From: Brevibacterium aurantiacum
GTDB taxonomy: Bacteria > Actinomycetota > Actinomycetes > Actinomycetales > Brevibacteriaceae
NCBI RefSeq assembly: GCF_900169065.1
Contig: NZ_FXZB01000011.1
Span: 1 to 64,000, forward strand
DNA length: 64,000 bases
Reading direction: 5' to 3'
The position numbers and the translations under genes are program-made. The notes beneath the pieces were generated by a model. That model worked only from the letters and a program-made list of their open reading frames with translations. It had not been told where the DNA came from and did no database searches. Shown piece by piece: positions 17,045-24,794 of the stretch. Within the stretch, counting starts at the first letter, position 1. Every line of letters starts with the position of its first letter.

Positions 17045-20000
17045 CAGGAATCTTCCAACATCTTGGGCCCGATCGCCGGGCAGGAGGTTCGGACAGGGCA
17101 GCTCATACATTTCTGGGGTTCGACTCGTGCCGGGAACTCCGCGGCACGCATCCGTCCGGATACGTCGTTGATGAGGTCTCTGGCCCAGCCTGGATCCTCA
17201 TCGATCTCGAGAGCGGACTGCTCCCTCTTCTTCTGCTTGGTATATCGGAGGAAGACGAGTTCAGCACCGTAGGCCTTGGCATCGACCACTTGATCGTCGC
17301 CGATTGTGATCGAGCCGGAGTTGATCGCCTCCTGGTAGACCCCGAGCTGGGCATGGCGTGGCATCTCCTGGCCTGTAGGTGTGTTCTTGCCGGTTTTGAA
17401 GTCAACGATCCGGATACCCTCGGGCGTTCTCTCGATGCGGTCGAGGCGCCCTGTGACCTTCCATTCCTGCCCGTTCTCGTCGACGCCGGTGGCGTACACC
17501 TGGGCCTCGACTCCGATGGGTTCGCCCGGTGAGTCCTTGATGTACTCGCCGAGTCGGTCGGCCATCTTCATAGCCAGAACGTGCTCGCGGTCTCGTTCCC
17601 ATTCGGCGTCGAAGTCCAGCGTCTTGAACTCTTCGTCGACGAATTCTCGGATCGCCGAGGCGGGCCCCTGTGGGTAATTCTCTGCAGCGGCATGGATGAT
17701 CGTTCCCAGGCTCTGGGCCAGGGAACCGGGCCGGTCTCCGCCGTTGCGGGTGAGGAACCACCGCAGTGAGCAGTCGGTGAAGGATTCGACCTGTGACGGC
17801 GAGACCTTCACCAGGTCCTCAGCACCGTAGAGGGGCTGGGCGGAGGTGATGTCTTCGGTCTCACGCCAACGTTCGGGCGGATCGACCGTGGAGCTGGTGG
17901 CAGACAGCGCGGCCATCAGCTGTGCCCATTCCTCCACGTCCTCGGCTGCTGTCTCCTGCTCGGAATCTGCGGCGGCTCTCAGCAGCCGTGCCCGCGCGTG
18001 TGCGGCCATCTCGGCCAGCGACAGAGGCAGAAGCTCGTCTTCGTGTGTGATGGCGTATCCGTCGGCGTCCTGCGTGCCCTTCGCCGTTCCAGCGGCGAGA
18101 ACATCGAAGAATGGGGAAGGATTGCTCTCCGCATCGGAGATCGCAGTGACGATGACGTGCTCTTCGGCACGGGTCAGAGCGGTGTAGAAGAGCTCTCCTT
18201 CTTCCCGCAGGTTCGTGCGTTTGGCATGGGAGTGGTAACCGGGGTCACTCGTGACGGTCTCCCCGGTCAGCAGAACGGCGCTGAGGTCGTCGAGGCCGAG
18301 GATGCCGCCGCGGATCTTCGGGTTCGGCCATACGCCTTCATTCACCTCGGCGATGATGACGAGCGGGACCCTCAGGTGGGCCAGGGACGACGGTGTTCCG
18401 ACCTGCACAAGGTCGTCAGTGCCTGCCTGGGCGGCCAAGGAATCCTGGGCGATGTCCTGTTCGGCCACAATGCCTGCGAAGGACCGTGCGGTGAACCCGC
18501 CACGATCGGAGATCTTCTCTGCCAGAGTGAACAGTCGCAGCACGGAGTCCAGGTGCGCATTCGCCACCGACTCGGGATCTTTCAATGCGTCGGTCTGCCA
18601 CTTGTCTGCGATGCCGGCGGCCTCCCAGATACCCCACAGAGCCTCGTGCGGATCAACCGAGCCCACCTCCGCCGCGGCATGGAGCATGCGCGAGATCGTG
18701 GCGAGTCCCGGAGGAGATGACTCGTCGATGTCGCTGCGCAGCGCCTGAGCCAGAGAATTCGAGCTCTTCGCTGCGGGGAACTGCTTCCGCACTACACGTT
18801 TGAAGCGTCTGATCTGCACCGGATCGAGGCGCACGTAGATGCTGCCGGCCAGGGACAGTGCCTGTGCGGCGATGGATTCGTCATCGTCGAAATCCGGGGT
18901 GCGGGCGAGCAGCTCGAGAAGCGGAGCCGTGGCGGGGTCGATGCTCAACGGTTGCATGATGTTCGCCGTTGCCACGCCCGAGGCGCTCAGCTCATTGGCG
19001 ACGACGCGGGCAGTGGACGTGTTCCGGCACAGCACTGCCACGTCTGACCACGCGTGGCCGTCTTCGACGAAGTTCGTCACCCGACGGGCCAGGTATCGGT
19101 AGCTCGATGCTGCGCCCTCGAACACATGTGTATCCACCTTGTCCGGGCTGCTCGCGACCGGCTCAGGCTCGCCTTCCCCCTGCTGCGGCCCGGCGTCCAC
19201 CGGTTCGATCCCATCGGCCGACTCGCCGGTGCGTGCGGCACCATCGGGGCGCGGCATGTGCTGCAGCCCCCACCTCGTGGTGATCCGGCGGCCGAAGTCA
19301 TCACCGACGGCAACGAGCTCGTCAGCAGTATTCTTCACCTCCGGCAGAACCACGGTCGTAAACCGCTCGTCGGAGGCGCTGCGATCGATGATCGAGGCAT
19401 CGGCTCCGTGGAAGCGACCTGTCACGGTCTCCGGGCTGCCGAACAGCGCCAGTGCGCTCCCGCGCTCGCGCAGCTGCTCCAGCAGTCCCCAGCTTGCGGC
19501 AGGGAAGTCCTGGACACCGTCGGCCAGGACAACGGTGGGCACCGCATCGGGGGCGAACGTCCACGCTCGACCCGCGGTCACCTCGGCGGGTTCATGCAGA
19601 ATTTCGAACGCGGCCCGCGCAAGAACCGTCGCAGAGTCGGTGCCGCCGTAGCCGGGCATGCTCATAATGTCGAGGTATTCCTCGAGGACCTGTGCCACGG
19701 CCTCCCACCGAGGATCGCGATGGTGTTCAAGCACCCGGTCAAGAGCGCTGCGCCCGAAGTCGAACACGAACTCGGGAGTCTGTTCCGGTCCACCGCCGGC
19801 GCTCGGGGCCGGAATCCGTACGCCGAAGTCGAACTCCATCACCCGATTGAGGAAGTCACGGACCTCGGTCCGAAACGCGGAGGTCGACCGCACCTCTGCG
19901 GTGATCTCAGCTGGCCAGGCGGGCCCACGGCCATGACCGAGTTCGTGCCCGGCAAGGAGATCAGCGAGGAAAACGTCCTGATCGGCGCCCGAGATGAACT

Positions 20001-20304
20001 CGAGGTCATCACCGGTCTGGGTCGTATGAGCGGCACGTGCAATTCCGTAGGCGAACGATGAGATGCTGCGCGCAGGCGCGGATGCCAGCACCGCGTCCCT
20101 GGGTACCGCGAGACGGTTGCGCAGCACGTCGGCATGATCGCGGTTGGGGGTGAGGACCAGCACCGATGACGGGCTGACCGATGACATCAGCTGGGCGTAG
20201 ACGGATTCGAGCATCGTCGTCTTGCCCGTACCGGGACGGCCCACGACCGTCACCGACTCCCCCGCGAGCAGCTTCGCGCCGATCCCCTCTGTCACTTCAT
20301 CCAT
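17044..20304 (-). CDS. adnA: AdnA subunit of the AdnAB helicase-nuclease, with Fe-S nuclease domain
   Basis: 1086 aa. Walker A GRPGTGKTT (residues 22-30) is intact, but the Walker B position reads VVLADGVQDF, with Gly where DExQD helicases have Glu. Motif VI-like FYTALTRAEEHVIV is present. The C-terminal nuclease domain has RIVDFKTGK, HAQLGVYQEA and a cysteine cluster C1066, C1069, C1075 plus an upstream Cys (SFTDCSLRW, near residue 850), consistent with a 4Fe-4S staple as in AddB-type nucleases. It pairs with AdnB for end resection. First gene of the adnA-adnB operon; the 97-bp divergent gap to the TetR gene holds its promoter. Fe-S dependence is inferred from the Cys spacing. Confidence 0.92.
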   Translation of the reverse strand: MDEVTEGIGAKLLAGESVTVVGRPGTGKTTMLESVYAQLMSSVSPSSVLVLTPNRDHADVLRNRLAVPRDAVLASAPARSISSFAYGIARAAHTTQTGDDLEFISGADQDVFLADLLAGHELGHGRGPAWPAEITAEVRSTSAFRTEVRDFLNRVMEFDFGVRIPAPSAGGGPEQTPEFVFDFGRSALDRVLEHHRDPRWEAVAQVLEEYLDIMSMPGYGGTDSATVLARAAFEILHEPAEVTAGRAWTFAPDAVPTVVLADGVQDFPAASWGLLEQLRERGSALALFGSPETVTGRFHGADASIIDRSASDERFTTVVLPEVKNTADELVAVGDDFGRRITTRWGLQHMPRPDGAARTGESADGIEPVDAGPQQGEGEPEPVASSPDKVDTHVFEGAASSYRYLARRVTNFVEDGHAWSDVAVLCRNTSTARVVANELSASGVATANIMQPLSIDPATAPLLELLARTPDFDDDESIAAQALSLAGSIYVRLDPVQIRRFKRVVRKQFPAAKSSNSLAQALRSDIDESSPPGLATISRMLHAAAEVGSVDPHEALWGIWEAAGIADKWQTDALKDPESVANAHLDSVLRLFTLAEKISDRGGFTARSFAGIVAEQDIAQDSLAAQAGTDDLVQVGTPSSLAHLRVPLVIIAEVNEGVWPNPKIRGGILGLDDLSAVLLTGETVTSDPGYHSHAKRTNLREEGELFYTALTRAEEHVIVTAISDAESNPSPFFDVLAAGTAKGTQDADGYAITHEDELLPLSLAEMAAHARARLLRAAADSEQETAAEDVEEWAQLMAALSATSSTVDPPERWRETEDITSAQPLYGAEDLVKVSPSQVESFTDCSLRWFLTRNGGDRPGSLAQSLGTIIHAAAENYPQGPASAIREFVDEEFKTLDFDAEWERDREHVLAMKMADRLGEYIKDSPGEPIGVEAQVYATGVDENGQEWKVTGRLDRIERTPEGIRIVDFKTGKNTPTGQEMPRHAQLGVYQEAINSGSITIGDDQVVDAKAYGAELVFLRYTKQKKREQSALEIDEDPGWARDLINDVSGRMRAAEFPARVEPQKCMSCPVRTSCPAIGPKMLEDS

Positions 20305-20389
20305 ACTCGTATTCCATCATGAGGCACGGACATAGGGGCGAAGTGGCCATGATCGAGCGCGTTGCCAGGTCCTCCACTTGGTTTTCGCG

Positions 20390-20395
20390 TAGCAT
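20390..20395 (+). promoter_or_regulatory. -10 element, leaderless start of the TetR gene
   Basis: TAGCAT, 6-nt spacer, ATG at 20402, with no Shine-Dalgarno. Confidence 0.55.
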
Positions 20396-20401
20396 GATGG
20401 A

Positions 20402-20995
20402 ATGTCGAGTCCGCACCAAAGATTGCCCCGTGAACAGCGCCGTGACCAGTTGGTGGGGGTGGCACGCTCTGTCTTCGCGACCCGTGGATATCGGACCACC
20501 TCGATGGACACAATCGCCGAGGCGGCTGGAGTGTCGAAGCCGGTCCTCTATCAGCACTTCGCGTCGAAGCAGGATCTCTACCTCGCGCTCATCGACGATT
20601 CCGCAGCGCACCTCGATACGACTCTCGATGCCGCAATCGGGTCGACGAACGACCCGCATGAGAAGGTTCGTGCCACGTACCGTTCCTACTTCGAGTTCAT
20701 CGTGTCCCATCGTGAGGAATTCGTCATCCTCTTCAATTCCGATGTCTACGAGCCCGAGGCTCAGAACCGTATCCGCGGTCTGCGCGAACGGACCGCCTCC
20801 CGTGTCCTGACCGCGCTGAAGAGCTACACCGACCTCGACGACATCCAGGCTCGGCTGCTGTGCCGGACGCTCATCGGCACTGCCGAGGTCGTCGTCAAAC
20901 AGCTCGAGACGACTCCGGAGATCGACGTCGACACGGCTGTGAGCCTGCTGACCCAGATGAGCTGGGGCGGACTGCAGTCCTTCACCACGAAGTGA
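20402..20995 (+). CDS. TetR/AcrR family transcriptional regulator
   Basis: 197 aa. The N-terminal helix-turn-helix is clear (residues 15-60: ATRGYRTTSMDTIAEAAG and VSKPVLYQHFASKQDLY). The C-terminal ligand domain is generic, so no effector can be named. It diverges from adnA across 97 bp and precedes the DUF3107 gene by 90 bp in the same direction, an arrangement also seen in mycobacteria. It may control its own start and adnA, but no inverted repeat long enough to be a convincing operator is visible in the gap. Confidence 0.88.
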   Translation: MSSPHQRLPREQRRDQLVGVARSVFATRGYRTTSMDTIAEAAGVSKPVLYQHFASKQDLYLALIDDSAAHLDTTLDAAIGSTNDPHEKVRATYRSYFEFIVSHREEFVILFNSDVYEPEAQNRIRGLRERTASRVLTALKSYTDLDDIQARLLCRTLIGTAEVVVKQLETTPEIDVDTAVSLLTQMSWGGLQSFTTK

Positions 20996-21043
20996 CTGCG
21001 AACTCCCACCAGACGAGGGAAGAAAACCCGGCCTCGCTGACGT

Positions 21044-21049
21044 TATGCT
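21044..21049 (+). promoter_or_regulatory. -10 element for the DUF3107 gene
   Basis: TATGCT about 37 nt before the ATG at 21086, giving a short leader that contains AAGGAG. No clear -35. Confidence 0.4.
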
Positions 21050-21085
21050 GAGGACGAGTCAAACACGATCCGCACAAGGAGCACA

Positions 21086-21307
21086 ATGGAAATCAAGATC
21101 GGCGTCAAGCAGTCACCGCGAGAGATCGTCATGGAATCCGACGAGACACCCAAGGATCTCGCCGCGCGCATCGAAGAATCCGTCAAGGCCGATTCGCTGC
21201 TGTCCTTCACGGACCTGAAGGGACGCCAGGTATTCGTTCCTGCGGCCGCACTCGCCTATGTCGAGATCGGCACCGAGGCTGCCCGCCGCGTCGGCTTCGG
21301 AGCCTGA
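21086..21307 (+). CDS. DUF3107 family small protein
   Basis: 73 aa, acidic, one beta-rich domain: MEIKIGVKQSPREIVMES, then a helix (LAARIEESVKADS) and VFVPAAALAYVEIG. This matches DUF3107, a small actinobacterial protein of unknown function usually found beside a TetR gene and a ferritin-like or helicase gene. A strong ribosome site AAGGAG sits 4-5 nt before the ATG, implying good expression. Confidence 0.85.
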   Translation: MEIKIGVKQSPREIVMESDETPKDLAARIEESVKADSLLSFTDLKGRQVFVPAAALAYVEIGTEAARRVGFGA

Positions 21308-21365
21308 AGGACCGACAGTACGCACCATCGCATGCGGGTGAACACCGAACCTCGGTAAATTCCCC

Positions 21366-21414
21366 GTGAATAGGTTCAGGGTCCGGTACATCACCGGACC
21401 CTGAACCTATTCAC
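21366..21414. terminator. Bidirectional terminator with a perfect 22-bp stem
   Basis: 21366-21387 is exactly complementary to 21393-21414 around the loop ACATC. It lies between the convergent DUF3107 (ends 21307) and ferritin-like (ends 21434) genes and is probably a terminator in both directions. Confidence 0.85.
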
Positions 21415-21433
21415 GCAACGTTGACGGGCGCTC

Positions 21434-22066
21434 TCAGGCGACAAGCCCCAGTGCCGACATCCGTTTCGAATGATTGGCCGTCACTGCCGGTATCGAGGCC
21501 ACCACTCTTTCCTCATCGATGCCGAGGAAGGGGTCGGTGAGGAGGTTGCGTCCGCGACCCAGAGTTTCGGCCACGAGCTTGCGTCCCCACAGCGCCAGAC
21601 GAGAGGCCAGCTGAGTGTCCGCGGCGACGTCGGCTGTCAGGCGATTGCGCACATAATCGGTCGCACGTGTATCATCAAGAATTGTAATTGCCAGGCTGTA
21701 TCCGGGCTCGCTGAGCTCATCCACGGCCGTGCGGTAGAAGTCATTCATGATTCCGTCGAAGACGAATCCTTTCATGAGGCTTTCGTGCCAGTCACGAGGA
21801 CGAGTCCGTTCAGCCAGCACGGTGAAGGTCGGCTCGAAATGCTGACAGAGCTCGACCGCATCCTGGCCCAATCGACTGATGTGCTGCGAGAGCTCTTCGA
21901 AGTTCGCAAAGGACAGAGAGGCCAACCGCGCCAAAGTGACTTTATCGTCCATGTGCACAGCGGTGGTCGCGTTGGTGGCCATTCGTTCGAAAGCGGTCAG
22001 CTCGCCGAACGCCAGAAGCGCGAGCGTAGCAGCATTATTACCGGCCAATGGGGCAGAATCGGGCAT
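21434..22066 (-). CDS. Ferritin-like fold protein (MiaE-like diiron family)
   Basis: 210 aa, all helical. It resembles the actinobacterial ferritin-like proteins related to tRNA-(ms2io6A) hydroxylase. Candidate diiron ligands are Glu in GELTAFERM, the FEELSQHI ExxH-like stretch, and acidic residues in MNDFYRTAVDELSE; I cannot confirm a complete diiron set by eye. The minus-strand TACTCT (22073-22078) is 6 nt before the ATG with no ribosome site, so the start is probably leaderless. It diverges from the DEAD-box helicase gene across 61 bp; the same pairing is common in actinobacteria. Confidence 0.75.
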   Translation of the reverse strand: MPDSAPLAGNNAATLALLAFGELTAFERMATNATTAVHMDDKVTLARLASLSFANFEELSQHISRLGQDAVELCQHFEPTFTVLAERTRPRDWHESLMKGFVFDGIMNDFYRTAVDELSEPGYSLAITILDDTRATDYVRNRLTADVAADTQLASRLALWGRKLVAETLGRGRNLLTDPFLGIDEERVVASIPAVTANHSKRMSALGLVA

Positions 22067-22072
22067 AACTCA

Positions 22073-22078
22073 AGAGTA
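22073..22078 (-). promoter_or_regulatory. -10 element, leaderless start of the ferritin-like gene
   Basis: Minus-strand TACTCT, 6-nt spacer, ATG at 22066. Confidence 0.45.
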
Positions 22079-22127
22079 CCGGTTCACGACCATGACGAGC
22101 GCGAAGGCGCTAAAAGGAGTTTGAAAC

Positions 22128-23597
22128 ATGGCGGAGACAGAACCTGATTTCGCAGAACTGGGAGTCGCTGGACCGATCGTGGCCTCGCTGGCTGCCAAGG
22201 GCATCACCCACCCCTTCCCGATCCAGGCGATGACGCTGCCCGTGGCACTGTCCGGAGCAGACATCATCGGCCAGGCGAAGACCGGAACGGGAAAGACTCT
22301 GGGCTTCGGCATTCCCCTCCTGCAGCGTGTCGTGGGCAAGAACGAAGATGGTGCCGCACCGGCTGATCCTGAGAATACTCCGGAGATCGTGTCCGACAGC
22401 ACCGAGACACGCCTTCCCCAGGCCCTGGTCGTCGTACCGACTCGTGAGCTGGCCAAGCAGGTCGCCGCTGATCTCGTCACCGCCTCCACGCAGCGTGACA
22501 TCGACATCATGACCATCTACGGCGGCATGGACTTCGACCCGCAGATCAAGAAGCTCAAGTCCGGCGTCGATGTCGTCGTCGGCACTCCGGGTCGCCTCCT
22601 CGACCTGTACGGGCGCAAGGTTCTGCGACTGCACAAGGTCCGCACGGTCGTCCTCGATGAGGCCGATGAGATGCTCGACCTCGGGTTCCTGCCCGACGTT
22701 GAGAAGATCATCAACGCGGTGCCCGCACACCGTCAGACCATGCTCTTCTCCGCCACCATGCCCGGTGCGGTCATCACCCTGGCTCGCCGTTACATGAGCC
22801 GACCCACCCACATCCGTGCCCACGACAACGAAGACCTGTCTCTGTTGGGCAAGAACACGGAACAGTTGGTCTACCGTGCACATTCGATGGACAAGAGCGA
22901 ACTCGTCGCCCGCATGCTGCAGGCCGAGGGACGCGGGCGCACCATCATCTTCACTCGCACCAAGCGCACCGCAGACAAGCTCGCCGCCGAACTCGGCGAT
23001 CGCGGCTTCCAGGTCAAACCTCTGCACGGAGACCTCGGTCAGGCGCAGCGGGAGAAGGCCCTGAAGTCCTTCCGCGAGGGCCAGGTCGACGTCCTCGTCG
23101 CCACCGACGTTGCCGCACGCGGAATCGACATCGACGATGTCACCCACGTCGTCAACTACCAGTGCCCCGACGACGAGAAGACCTACGTCCACCGCATCGG
23201 CCGCACCGGGCGTGCCGGCAACACGGGCATCGCCGTGACGCTCGTGGACTGGGATGACATGCCTCGGTGGCGCCTCATCAACAAGGCTCTCGGTCTTGAC
23301 CATGATGAGCCCGCGGAGACCTACTCGACCTCACCTCACTTCTTCGCCGATCTCTCCATTCCGAAGGGGACGAAGGGGCGTCTGCGCAGGCAGCAGACCG
23401 AGGAGTCGGACGACCATGCGGGTCCGAAGAAATCCGAACAGCGCCGAGGCGGATCCTCGGGCCGCGGCGGGTCATCATCAGGTGATGACGCACCTCGGAA
23501 GCCGCGACGCAGCCGGGAACGTCGTCGCACCCGCGGCGGCAAGCCGGTGGGGCGCACCTCGACTGCCCCCAACGACCGCCAGAACTCCGCAGAATAG
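22128..23597 (+). CDS. DEAD-box ATP-dependent RNA helicase (RhlE-like)
   Basis: 489 aa. All DEAD-box motifs are present: Q-motif (HPFPIQ), AKTGTGKT, PTRELAKQ, TPGRLLD, DEADEMLD, SATMP, then TRTKRTADKL, VATDVAARGIDIDDV and HRIGRTGRAG. The last 90 residues are a basic Arg/Gly/Ser-rich tail for RNA binding. Expected roles are RNA unwinding in rRNA or mRNA metabolism. AAAGGAG lies 10 nt before the ATG. Orthologue position corresponds to mycobacterial rhlE, but the symbol is not certain. Confidence 0.93.
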   Translation: MAETEPDFAELGVAGPIVASLAAKGITHPFPIQAMTLPVALSGADIIGQAKTGTGKTLGFGIPLLQRVVGKNEDGAAPADPENTPEIVSDSTETRLPQALVVVPTRELAKQVAADLVTASTQRDIDIMTIYGGMDFDPQIKKLKSGVDVVVGTPGRLLDLYGRKVLRLHKVRTVVLDEADEMLDLGFLPDVEKIINAVPAHRQTMLFSATMPGAVITLARRYMSRPTHIRAHDNEDLSLLGKNTEQLVYRAHSMDKSELVARMLQAEGRGRTIIFTRTKRTADKLAAELGDRGFQVKPLHGDLGQAQREKALKSFREGQVDVLVATDVAARGIDIDDVTHVVNYQCPDDEKTYVHRIGRTGRAGNTGIAVTLVDWDDMPRWRLINKALGLDHDEPAETYSTSPHFFADLSIPKGTKGRLRRQQTEESDDHAGPKKSEQRRGGSSGRGGSSSGDDAPRKPRRSRERRRTRGGKPVGRTSTAPNDRQNSAE

Positions 23598-23621
23598 GGC
23601 AACAGCCCACCACCGGACTCA

Positions 23622-23661
23622 AACGAACGGCCTCGACCACCTCTGGTCGGGGCCGTTCGTT
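23622..23661. terminator. Terminator after the helicase gene
   Basis: An 18-bp stem, AACGAACGGCC... pairing with ...GGCCGTTCGTT with one T.G wobble, and a CCTC-type loop. It follows the helicase stop by 25 nt. Confidence 0.8.
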
Positions 23662-23671
23662 CATCTTGCGT

Positions 23672-23794
23672 GTGCTGGCCGGGCTCACGGTCATGGTCGG
23701 ACATTCCGGTGGAGTCCTCATCGGACGCGGTGAACGGGCGGATGCCGATTTCGTGCCGCTCTTCGCCTGGTCGGACATCTTCATCCTCGGCTGA
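23672..23794 (+). CDS. Possible 40-aa hydrophobic ORF or gene remnant
   Basis: From a GTG at 23672 the frame reads LAGLTVMVGHSGGVLIG, then GRGERADADFVPLFAWSDIF, ending in TGA. The composition looks protein-like (a hydrophobic segment followed by a polar one), but there is no ribosome site and it starts only 11 nt after the helicase terminator. The frame is also open upstream through the hairpin. It may be a decayed 3' end. The rest of 23598-23857 holds nothing else I can name. Confidence 0.2.
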   Translation: MLAGLTVMVGHSGGVLIGRGERADADFVPLFAWSDIFILG

Positions 23795-23857
23795 GGCCAA
23801 GAGGCTGAGTCCAAAAGACAGCGCCCCGCACCCGTACCCGGGCTCAGCGACCGCGAT

Positions 23858-24715
23858 TCACCCCTGGATGAAGTCGACTCCCCCGGGTCGGGAGTTCGCG
23901 CGGTCAAGCAGCTTCGCGAACATGTGACTCGTCGTCACGTGCTCGCCCAGCCGGTTGGGCTTTCCTGTGCCGTGGTAGTCACTCGAACCGGTGATGATCA
24001 GATCATGGTCGTGGGCAAGCCTGCGCATGATCTCGCGTTCGCTCTGCGGATTGTCGCGGTGATCGACTTCGAGTCCGTCGAGTCCGGCCGCGATGAAATC
24101 CGCCATCGCCGTGTCGGGCACGACAAGTCCGCGCATCGCGGCGCGAGGGTGGGCGAAGACCGAGACTCCCCCGGCTTCGCGGATCAGCGCGATGGCCGTG
24201 ATCGGATCGATCGTCGGCAGGCTCACATGGTATTTGCCGTGGCTGGACAGGATGGAGCCGAAGGCTTCGGTGCGCGATTCGACGATGCCCGCAGCAACCA
24301 GGGCATCAGCGATATGGGGTCGGCCGATCGTCGCATCTTCGCCGGAGACGGCAAGGACCGCGTCCATGTCCACGGGGTAGTCCTCAGCGAGGCGGTCGAT
24401 GATGAGGTGCGTGCGATCGAGCCGGGCCCGACGAGTCTCTTCGACGACCGCGGCCAAACCGGTGTCATAGGGGTCATGCAGGTAGGACAGCAGGTGCACG
24501 CTGATTCCCTCGTGCCGACACGAGATCTCCATCCCCCGGACCAGACCCAGGCCGTAGACCCGTGCGGCTGCTTCCGCTGGGGCCCATCCGGCAGTGGTGT
24601 CGTGGTCCGTGACGCCGAGTACGTCGATGCCTTCCATCGACGCTTCGGATAAGAGTTCGGACGGGGTTTGAGTCCCGTCCGAGAACGCAGTGTGCACATG
24701 GAGATCTATGACCAT
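23858..24715 (-). CDS. PHP-domain phosphoesterase (nucleoside 3',5'-bisphosphate phosphatase / RNase AM-like)
   Basis: 285 aa. Polymerase-and-histidinol-phosphatase fold with the full metal-ligand series: DLHVHTAFSDG at residues 4-14, GVTDHDT, Glu in GMEISC, GRPHIADAL, VFAHPR and GSSDYHGTG. This matches the YciV/RNase AM group that hydrolyses 3',5'-nucleoside bisphosphates or trims short RNAs. The start is probably leaderless: minus-strand TAGACT (24722-24727) lies 6 nt before the ATG. It is divergent from the aminopeptidase P gene. Confidence 0.85.
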   Translation of the reverse strand: MVIDLHVHTAFSDGTQTPSELLSEASMEGIDVLGVTDHDTTAGWAPAEAAARVYGLGLVRGMEISCRHEGISVHLLSYLHDPYDTGLAAVVEETRRARLDRTHLIIDRLAEDYPVDMDAVLAVSGEDATIGRPHIADALVAAGIVESRTEAFGSILSSHGKYHVSLPTIDPITAIALIREAGGVSVFAHPRAAMRGLVVPDTAMADFIAAGLDGLEVDHRDNPQSEREIMRRLAHDHDLIITGSSDYHGTGKPNRLGEHVTTSHMFAKLLDRANSRPGGVDFIQG

Positions 24716-24721
24716 GTACCC

Positions 24722-24788
24722 AGTCTATCCGCAGTCACACAGGATGCTCGTCCTCGTCCCGGCAATCACCGTGAGCAGTGCCTAGAAT
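24722..24788. promoter_or_regulatory. Divergent leaderless promoters (PHP gene and aminopeptidase P gene)
   Basis: Minus-strand TAGACT (24722-24727) is 6 nt from the ATG at 24715; plus-strand TAGAAT (24783-24788) is 6 nt from the ATG at 24795. Neither gene has a Shine-Dalgarno. Only 79 bp separate the two start codons. Confidence 0.6.
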
Positions 24789-24794
24789 GGAAAC

